Positions 53,372 to 59,350 of a stretch of DNA of 59,350 nt are shown here, in pieces. The notes beneath the pieces are model-generated. The model made no database searches and was not told the origin of the DNA. It worked only from the letters and a program-made list of their open reading frames with translations. The stretch lies in contig NZ_JAAXKY010000027.1 of the NCBI RefSeq assembly GCF_012911925.1, positions 1 through 59,350 of the forward strand, in the 5' to 3' direction. A program made the translations under genes and the position numbers. Position 1 is the stretch's first letter, and every line of letters starts with the position of its first letter. The stretch is from Pseudonocardia xinjiangensis. Lineage in GTDB: Bacteria > Actinomycetota > Actinomycetes > Mycobacteriales > Pseudonocardiaceae.

Positions 53372-54124
53372 ATGACGGTGGTTCTGGTGCACGGCAATCC
53401 GGAGACCGATGCGTTGTGGGACCCGCTGAGCGAGCGGCTGTCCGCGCTCGGCCACGCCGACCAGGTGCGGCTCTCGCCGCCGGGGTTCGGTGCCCCGGTG
53501 CCGCCGGGCTGGACCGCGACGGTCGGGGAGTACCGCGACTGGCTGGTGGCCGAGCTGGAGGCCATCGGGCGCCCGGTCGACCTGGTGGGTCACGACTGGG
53601 GCGGCGGGCACGTGCTCAACGTCGCGATGACCCGGCCCGACCTGCTGCGCAGCTGGTGCTCCGATGTCGTGGGGATCTTCGATCCGGACTACGTGTGGCA
53701 CGACCTGGCGCAGGACTGGCAGACCCCCGGGGTGGGTGAGGCGGCGATCGAGGAGCGGCTGGACACCCCGGTGGAGAAGGTGGTGGCGAACCTGGCCGAG
53801 CGCGGCATGGCTGTTGAGGTCGCCGAGCGCATCGCGCCTGCTTTCGACGCGACGATGGGGGAGTGCATCCTCGCGCTGTACCGCTCGGCGGCGCAGCCGG
53901 TGCTGGCGGAGCTCGGGGCCGGGCTGGAGGCTGCGGCGGCCCGCCCGGGGCTCTCGGTGGTGGCCACCGAGGATCATTTCGTGGGCACGGTCGAGCAGCG
54001 CCACCGTGCCGCGGTGCGGGCGGGTGCTCGTGAGGAGGTGCTCGACGGGCTCGGGCACTGGTGGATGACCCAGGATCCCGATCGGGGCGCGGCGGTGCTG
54101 GCCCGGTTCCTGGACTCCCTGTGA
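53372..54124 (+). CDS. Alpha/beta hydrolase with Asp nucleophile
   Basis: This 250-residue hydrolase has the oxyanion block VHGNPETDALWDPL and the nucleophile elbow GHDWGGG, where Asp replaces the usual Ser, as in epoxide hydrolases and haloalkane dehalogenases. The catalytic histidine is in DGLGHWWM. The substrate is unknown. It converges on the diguanylate cyclase gene and is divergent from rpsT. Confidence 0.87.
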   Translation: MTVVLVHGNPETDALWDPLSERLSALGHADQVRLSPPGFGAPVPPGWTATVGEYRDWLVAELEAIGRPVDLVGHDWGGGHVLNVAMTRPDLLRSWCSDVVGIFDPDYVWHDLAQDWQTPGVGEAAIEERLDTPVEKVVANLAERGMAVEVAERIAPAFDATMGECILALYRSAAQPVLAELGAGLEAAAARPGLSVVATEDHFVGTVEQRHRAAVRAGAREEVLDGLGHWWMTQDPDRGAAVLARFLDSL

Positions 54125-54164
54125 CCCCGGCTCCGTGACATCGGCGAGCCGCCGGTGACGGCAG

Positions 54165-55964
54165 CTACTCGGGCGGAACGGTGGACGCGCTCGACGGCAC
54201 TGTGGACATGACGCGGCTGGCGTGAACGGTGCCGGTGACCACGGTGTTGCCACCGGAGTGCTTGGCCCGGTACATGGCGGCGTCCGCGGCGGCGAGCGCC
54301 ACCTCGGGCTCGCCGTCGAGCGGGGCGCGGACCACTCCGACCGACATGGTGACGCCGGCGGCGACATCGGCGGGCAGTGCGGCCACGGCGTCGGTGGCCC
54401 GCTGCAGCGCCGCCCGCGCCTCGGGCAGCGGCGTGGCCGGCATGACCACGACGAACTCGTCGCCGCCGTAGCGGGCCACGAGGTCCTGGGAACGCAGGAT
54501 GGTGCGCAGGCACATGGCGACCTCGCGCAGCACGGCGTCGCCCGCGGCGTGGGAGCGGGCGTCGTTGACGTCCTTGAACCGGTCGAGGTCGATCAGGGCG
54601 ACGGCACACGGCTGGAGCGCCGGTGTGGTGGTGGCCTCGACGAGCCGCATGTCCAGCGCCCGCCGGTTCGGCAGCCCGGTGAGCGGGTCCTGCAGGGCCT
54701 GGGCCGCTACCGCGCCGTGCTCGCGGGCCAACCGGTGGTGCTCGGAGTGGCTGCGCAGCGCGGTGAGGCGCGCCTCGCGAAGGGCCCACAGCTCGGCCTC
54801 CAGCGCCTCGGCGTAGCTCGCGAGCGCGTCGGAGCGCCGCGGTGCACCGTGGGCGAGCTCGTCCATCCTCGCGAACTCCCGGTGCAGCGCGAGAGCGAGC
54901 ACGGCGTCCGGGGTGGACTTGCGCAGCTCGTGGTGCAGCGGGGCGAGTGCCGCCGCCGCGTCGCCCGGACCGCCCGCTGCGAGCAGGCAACGTGCCGTGG
55001 CGATGGCGAGCATGATGCGGTCCTCGGTGAAGTTGGTCATCGGCTCGAGCGCGACGAGCATCTCCAGGTGCTCGGGCGCCGGCTGCTTCAAGGAGTACGC
55101 CGCTCCGATGATCGAGCACTCCTCGATGGCCTCGGTCCCGCCTTCGGGCAGGCCGTGCGCGGCGGCCCAGAGCCGGGCGGCGGTCTGCGCGGTCTGCGCG
55201 GCGCCGACGAAGCGGGTGGCGGCGGCCGCATCGCGCCCGCCACGCTCGAGGCGCAGCGCCCACGACAGCTGCAGCCGGACGCGGTTGAGCTGGAGCACGA
55301 GACGGTCCATCAACGACGCACCGCCCTCGGACACGGTGATCGCCCGCTGTGACACCTCGTCGGCCAGCTCGTGCGAGCCGAGCTTGAGCAGCACGAGGAC
55401 CAGCCCGTTGAGACTCCGTGAGAGCAGCCGCGACCATTCCGCAGGGTCCTCGTGGGGGCCCGGGGCGGTGAGCTCCGTGAGGATGGCGTGGGCGACTGCG
55501 GTGTCGGTGAGCGCGTTCTCCCCCTGGTGGAAGACGGCGGTGCGGTGCGCGCGGAGCGTGGCGGCCTCGCCGAGCCTGCGCGGGTCGTCATCGAGCTCGG
55601 CGAGCTCGGTGTACTCCAGGAGCAGAGCCTCGACCTCCGCCTCGACCGTCTCCGCGTCGGGGTGGCCAGGGGCGGTACGGACCGGGTCGAGGATGCGCAG
55701 CAGGATGCACATCCGGAGCAGCTCGGACACGAGTGGCGACGGGCGGTGCTTGCGGGCGTGCGCGAGCAGCTCGTCCAGCCCGATCCGGGCGGCCACCGCG
55801 CCCGCCGAGGTGCCCCGCTGCTGCCAGCGGAACTTGTCGGTGGCCCGGACCAGGATCTGCTGGTCGGTCAGCCGGCATGCGTCCTGTGCGCAGCGGCAGC
55901 TCGCCTCGCCCCTCACGAGTACGCACTCGCTCGGGACGGCGAGGGCCGATGAGCGCGGAGTCAC
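54165..55964 (-). CDS. Cytosolic GGDEF diguanylate cyclase with N-terminal Cys cluster
   Basis: This 599-residue protein would make cyclic di-GMP. The C-terminal GGDEF domain begins at DPLTGLPNRRALD; GGDEF is at about 500-504 and an inhibitory I-site RSQD lies five residues before it. No membrane segments are seen. The N-terminus has four close cysteines (C14, C23, C25, C30), then about 350 helical, repeat-like residues. The cluster could bind zinc or an Fe-S centre. The GTG at 55964 follows AGGGGGCG. An EAL partner is not visible nearby. Confidence 0.88.
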   Translation of the reverse strand: MTPRSSALAVPSECVLVRGEASCRCAQDACRLTDQQILVRATDKFRWQQRGTSAGAVAARIGLDELLAHARKHRPSPLVSELLRMCILLRILDPVRTAPGHPDAETVEAEVEALLLEYTELAELDDDPRRLGEAATLRAHRTAVFHQGENALTDTAVAHAILTELTAPGPHEDPAEWSRLLSRSLNGLVLVLLKLGSHELADEVSQRAITVSEGGASLMDRLVLQLNRVRLQLSWALRLERGGRDAAAATRFVGAAQTAQTAARLWAAAHGLPEGGTEAIEECSIIGAAYSLKQPAPEHLEMLVALEPMTNFTEDRIMLAIATARCLLAAGGPGDAAAALAPLHHELRKSTPDAVLALALHREFARMDELAHGAPRRSDALASYAEALEAELWALREARLTALRSHSEHHRLAREHGAVAAQALQDPLTGLPNRRALDMRLVEATTTPALQPCAVALIDLDRFKDVNDARSHAAGDAVLREVAMCLRTILRSQDLVARYGGDEFVVVMPATPLPEARAALQRATDAVAALPADVAAGVTMSVGVVRAPLDGEPEVALAAADAAMYRAKHSGGNTVVTGTVHASRVMSTVPSSASTVPPE

Positions 55965-56315
55965 GGGTCGCCCCCTGCGAAGGCCATCGGGCAGCTCGGA
56001 TCGGTCGCCGGGGCTGGGGTCCCGACGGGGGGACCGCGGAGCTCCGTCTCGGCCCTGAGTCTCCACGATTTGGTCATGGTGACACGAGATGCGCTCCGGC
56101 GGGAGGCCGGTTTCGGCGATCTGTCCGGCCCGCTGACGGTGATCGCCAGGTCGCGCCGCCCGGGCCGGCGCGCTGCGGAGCCGTAGTGCTGTGTGCAGCC
56201 CGTCCCCACAGCAGTACGGCTCCATGGTGCGTGCGCGGGGGCCGGGTGACCGGCGGCTCCGCGCTCACGGCGCCGCATGGGACGATAGAGGGACCTATAC
56301 CTGAAGGATCCGTGA
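55965..56315. other. Divergent intergenic region between cyclase and lepA
   Basis: These 351 bp hold no gene. They contain a large inverted repeat (56177-56223) and, before lepA, tatacc at about 56295 as a possible -10 box. Nothing else stands out. Confidence 0.5.
56177..56223. repeat. 17-bp inverted repeat in the lepA upstream region
   Basis: GGAGCCGTAGTGCTGTG (56177-56193) and CACAGCAGTACGGCTCC (56207-56223) pair at 16 of 17 positions around 13 bases. It stands in a divergent promoter region, where a terminator is unexpected; it could be an operator or a leader hairpin. Confidence 0.6.
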
Positions 56316-58163
56316 GTGAGCTCGTTCGCCGACCAGACGTTCACCCCTCCGGAGCTGATCCGGAACTTCTGCATCATCGCCCACATCGACCACGGCAAGT
56401 CCACCTTGGCCGACCGCATGCTGCAGCTCACCGGTGTGGTGGAGGAGCGGGCGATGCGCGCCCAGTACCTCGACCGGATGGACATCGAGCGCGAGCGCGG
56501 CATCACGATCAAGGCGCAGAACGTGCGGTTGCCGTGGAAGGTGGGGACCACGGAACACGTCCTGCACCTCATCGACACCCCCGGCCACGTCGACTTCACC
56601 TACGAGGTGAGCCGGGCGCTCGAGGCGTGCGAGGGCGCGGTCCTGCTGGTCGACGCCGCGCAGGGCATCGAGGCCCAGACGCTGGCCAACCTGTACCTGG
56701 CGCTGGAGAAGGACCTCACGATCATCCCGGTCCTCAACAAGATCGACCTGCCGGCTGCCGACCCGGACCGGTACGCGGCGGAGATCGCGCACATCGTGGG
56801 CTGCGAGCCCGACGACGTGCTGCGGGTGAGCGCCAAGACCGGGCTCGGCGTGCGCGAGCTGCTCGACGAGGTGGTCCGGGTGACACCGGCGCCGGTCGGT
56901 GACCCCGATGCCCCCGCGCGGGCGATGATCTTCGACTCGGTCTACGACACCTACCGCGGCGTCGTCACCTACATCCGTGTGGTCGACGGGAAGATCACCC
57001 CGCGCGAGCGGATCAAGATGATGTCCACGGGCACCACCCACGAGCTGCTCGAGGTGGGCATCGTCTCCCCGGAGCCCAAGCCGAGCGTCGGGCTCGGCGT
57101 CGGTGAGGTGGGCTACCTCATCACCGGCGTGAAGGACGTGCGGCAGTCGAAGGTCGGCGACACGATCACGAGCCAGCGCCACGGCGCCACGCAGCCGCTC
57201 ACGGGCTACCGCGAGCCGCGTCCGATGGTCTACTCGGGCCTCTACCCCGTCGACGGCTCGGAGTACCCGGACCTGCGTGAGGCGCTGGACAAGCTGCAGC
57301 TCAACGACGCCGCGCTCACCTACGAGCCGGAGACCTCGGCGGCGCTGGGCTTCGGGTTCCGGTGCGGGTTCCTCGGCCTGCTGCACCTGGAGATCACCCG
57401 CGACCGGCTGGAGCGCGAGGCCGGGCTGGACCTGATCTCCACCGCGCCGAACGTCGTCTACCGGGTGATCAAGGACGACGGCACCGAGATGACGGTGACC
57501 AACCCGTCCGACTGGCCGACCGGCAAGGTCGCGCAGATCTTCGAGCCGGTGGTGAAGGTGACGGTACTGGCGCCGTCGGAGTTCATCGGCACGATCATGG
57601 AGCTGTGCCAGGGCAGGCGCGGCCAGCTCGGCGGGATGGACTACCTGTCGGAGAGCCGGGTCGAGCTGCGCTACACGATGCCGCTCGCCGAGATCATCTT
57701 CGACTTCTTCGACGCCCTGAAGTCACGCACCCGCGGCTACGCCAGCCTCGACTACGAGGAGGCGGGCGAGCAGGAGGCGGAGCTGGTGAAGGTCGACATC
57801 ATGCTGCAGGGCGAGGCGGTCGACGCGTTCTCCGCGATCCGGCACAAGGACGATGCCTACTCCTACGGCACGTCCATGACCACCAAGCTGCGTGAGCTGA
57901 TCCCGCGCCAGCAGTTCGAGGTGCCGATCCAGGCGGCGATCGGGTCGCGGATCATCGCGCGGGAGAACATCCGGGCGATCCGCAAGGACGTTCTCGCCAA
58001 GTGCTACGGCGGTGACATCACCCGCAAGCGCAAGCTGCTGGAGAAGCAGAAGGAGGGCAAGAAGCGGATGAAGACCATCGGACGGGTCGAGGTCCCGCAG
58101 GAGGCCTTCGTCGCGGCGCTGTCCACCGACTCCGCAGGGGACGCCAAGTCCGGGAAGAAGTAG
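56316..58163 (+). CDS. lepA: Elongation factor 4 (LepA)
   Basis: This 615-residue ribosome-bound GTPase acts in back-translocation or initiation quality. The G1 motif is AHIDHGKST (22-30), G2/G3 are RGITIK and DTPGHVDF, and G4 is NKIDLP. The LepA C-terminal domain ([22 protein letters not shown]) confirms it. The GTG at 56316 has AAGGATC upstream; another GTG four bases earlier is out of frame. Confidence 0.97.
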   Translation: MSSFADQTFTPPELIRNFCIIAHIDHGKSTLADRMLQLTGVVEERAMRAQYLDRMDIERERGITIKAQNVRLPWKVGTTEHVLHLIDTPGHVDFTYEVSRALEACEGAVLLVDAAQGIEAQTLANLYLALEKDLTIIPVLNKIDLPAADPDRYAAEIAHIVGCEPDDVLRVSAKTGLGVRELLDEVVRVTPAPVGDPDAPARAMIFDSVYDTYRGVVTYIRVVDGKITPRERIKMMSTGTTHELLEVGIVSPEPKPSVGLGVGEVGYLITGVKDVRQSKVGDTITSQRHGATQPLTGYREPRPMVYSGLYPVDGSEYPDLREALDKLQLNDAALTYEPETSAALGFGFRCGFLGLLHLEITRDRLEREAGLDLISTAPNVVYRVIKDDGTEMTVTNPSDWPTGKVAQIFEPVVKVTVLAPSEFIGTIMELCQGRRGQLGGMDYLSESRVELRYTMPLAEIIFDFFDALKSRTRGYASLDYEEAGEQEAELVKVDIMLQGEAVDAFSAIRHKDDAYSYGTSMTTKLRELIPRQQFEVPIQAAIGSRIIARENIRAIRKDVLAKCYGGDITRKRKLLEKQKEGKKRMKTIGRVEVPQEAFVAALSTDSAGDAKSGKK

Positions 58164-58168
58164 GCCTC

Positions 58169-58195
58169 GGCGCCGCCCTGATCATGGGGCGCCGC
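58169..58195 (+). terminator. Probable terminator after lepA
   Basis: GGCGCC-G-CCC (58169-58178) can pair with GGG-GCGCC (58186-58194) around tgatcat with one bulged base. It starts just after the lepA stop. Confidence 0.4.
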
Positions 58196-58244
58196 CGGTG
58201 CGAATGATCTCGGCGATGATCGCCGTTCCCCTTACCATGACCAC

Positions 58245-58670
58245 ATGACGGATCTTCCGGCGGCACCCGGCGGGCAGTCGCCGGGGGTTGCCGGCCTCGT
58301 CCTGGTGGTCGTCCTGGTGATCGGGGTGTTCGCCGGCCGGTCGAAGCGGCGGTTCACGCTGCTTCTCGTAGGGCTGCTGGTGACCCTCGGGATCGGCGTC
58401 GCGGTCACCGTGCTCGCCGCCGCGCCCGGGGCGGTCGCCGACCGCGCGGCGGAGCTCACCGGGTTCTACGCGGTGGCGGTGCCGCTGACGGTCGCCTACG
58501 CGGCCGGCTGGCTGTGCGGACGCGGCAACCTGCTCTGGCGCCTGGTGGTGCTCGGGGTGGCCGTGCTGGTGCTCGCTGTCTTCCCCTACACCGACGCGGG
58601 GCGGGTCACGGCAGACACGGTGCTCGGGGCGCCCGCTCCGGGACCTCGGGACGGGGGAGCGCTGAGATGA
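58245..58670 (+). CDS. Small integral membrane protein
   Basis: This 141-residue protein has four hydrophobic segments (VAGLVLVVVLVIGVFA, FTLLLVGLLVTLGIGVAVTVLA, YAVAVPLTVAYAAGWL, LVVLGVAVLVLAVFP). I recognise no family. Its stop overlaps the ATG of the MOSC gene, so the two are probably co-translated. Confidence 0.7.
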   Translation: MTDLPAAPGGQSPGVAGLVLVVVLVIGVFAGRSKRRFTLLLVGLLVTLGIGVAVTVLAAAPGAVADRAAELTGFYAVAVPLTVAYAAGWLCGRGNLLWRLVVLGVAVLVLAVFPYTDAGRVTADTVLGAPAPGPRDGGALR

Positions 58671-59335
58671 CCACGCAGGCCACGCACGCCGGGGGACGGG
58701 TCGAGTCGGTGAACGTGGCCGTCGTGCGCACCGACGACTGGACGAAGGTCAAGAGCGGGCGTTCCGGCATCGACAAGCGCCCGGTCGAGGGCCCGGTGCT
58801 GCTCACGGCCACCGGCGTCGACGGCGACACGTTGTGCGACGTCGCGAACCACGGCGGCCCGGACCAGGCCGTGTACGCCTACTCGGTCGACGACCTCGCG
58901 TTCTGGACGGCCGAGCTCGGACAGCCGGTGCTGCCCGGCGGGGTGGGGGAGAACCTCACGATGTCGGGGGTGGACTGCTCGGGCGCCGTGATCGGCGAGC
59001 GCTGGCAGGTGGGGGACACCGTGCTGCAGGTCCGCGGCCCCCGGATCCCGTGCCAGGTGTTCGCCGGGTTCCGCGGCGTGCCCGATCTCGTCCGGCGGTT
59101 CGTCGCCGCCCGACGGCCAGGTGCCTACCTGGCCGTCGAACGTCCCGGCGCGGTGGCGGCGGGCGACTCCGTGCGTGTGCTCGACCGTCCCGTTCACGGC
59201 GTCACGGTGACCCACCTGATGGCTGCGCTCACCGGTGAGCGCAGCCAGGTGCCGGCGATCGTGGCTGCCCGCGAGCACCTCGGTGCTCGCGGGCGGGACT
59301 GGCTGGACAACGCGCTCGGGGTGAAGCGGGGCTGA
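58667..59335 (+). CDS. MOSC-domain protein, YiiM-like
   Basis: This 222-residue protein matches YiiM in length and motifs: SGIDKRPVEGPV, NHGGPDQAVYAYS, GGVGENLT and PRIPCQVF, with C129 as the likely molybdenum ligand. YiiM-type proteins use molybdenum cofactor to reduce N-hydroxylated bases such as 6-hydroxylaminopurine. The ATG overlaps the membrane-protein stop (ATGA). It ends 15 bases before the window edge. Confidence 0.88.
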   Translation: MTTQATHAGGRVESVNVAVVRTDDWTKVKSGRSGIDKRPVEGPVLLTATGVDGDTLCDVANHGGPDQAVYAYSVDDLAFWTAELGQPVLPGGVGENLTMSGVDCSGAVIGERWQVGDTVLQVRGPRIPCQVFAGFRGVPDLVRRFVAARRPGAYLAVERPGAVAAGDSVRVLDRPVHGVTVTHLMAALTGERSQVPAIVAAREHLGARGRDWLDNALGVKRG

Positions 59336-59350
59336 TCCGGGGGGCTGGCG

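Overview
The window is very GC-rich (roughly 70% or more), uses many GTG/TTG starts and carries several mycothiol/actinobacterial signature families. The conserved backbone order is nadD ... rsfS - gpgP-like - octT-like SGNH - degV - comEA - comEC ... thrC - holA - rpsT - lepA. This is the order known from Mycobacterium (Rv2421c down to Rv2404c) and related actinomycetes, so the DNA is a chromosomal piece of a Pseudonocardia-like member of the Pseudonocardiales. The genus is an inference.

Layout. 0-10.3 kb: a PCMT-like methyltransferase; a RecQ helicase with a C-terminal phosphoribosyltransferase-like tail; a zinc alcohol dehydrogenase divergent from a TetR repressor with clear palindromic operators; a MoxR ATPase/VWA pair; a secreted M28 aminopeptidase; a mycothiol-dependent isomerase-fold protein. 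10.3-14.9 kb: a tightly overlapping operon for a polar amino-acid ABC transporter that ends in a class-V aminotransferase fused to a C-terminal YheO-like sensor/HTH domain. The promoter of this operon carries two 13-bp palindromes spaced 20 bp apart. 14.9-20 kb: an AlkB-like dioxygenase with a perfect LexA (SOS) box, an SPW membrane protein, TetR plus phytanoyl-CoA dioxygenase-like enzyme, an adenosine deaminase-like enzyme, TetR, nadD.

20.1-40.95 kb is best read as an accessory segment between nadD and rsfS, which are neighbours in many actinobacteria. It holds a lower-GC protein with two P-loop kinase-like halves, an O-methyltransferase, a TetR/RidA pair and two paralogous secreted proteins (the first frameshifted) sharing a leader hairpin. 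Between the paralogues lies a carbohydrate-acid catabolic cluster: a lipoprotein binding protein, a single-chain fused permease, IclR and GntR regulators, two enolase-superfamily dehydratases, two RraA-like aldolases, an SDR-type dehydrogenase and a Gfo/Idh/MocA dehydrogenase. Next come a TetX-like flavin monooxygenase divergent from TetR, and a STAS/anti-sigma pair. In the proposed pathway a sugar or sugar acid is imported, oxidised by one of the two dehydrogenases, dehydrated by the enolase-superfamily enzymes to a 2-keto-3-deoxy acid, and cleaved by the RraA-like aldolases.

41.1-59.35 kb returns to the backbone: rsfS, gpgP-like, octT-like, degV, a 178-bp higher-order tandem repeat, comEA, comEC, a CGNR regulator divergent from an MFS exporter, a decayed ABC ATPase fragment, thrC under a SAM-I riboswitch, holA, rpsT, an alpha/beta hydrolase, a cytosolic GGDEF cyclase, lepA, a small membrane protein and a YiiM-like MOSC protein. 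I found no tRNA, rRNA, CRISPR array or insertion sequence. All assignments come from reading motifs and context, with no database search.
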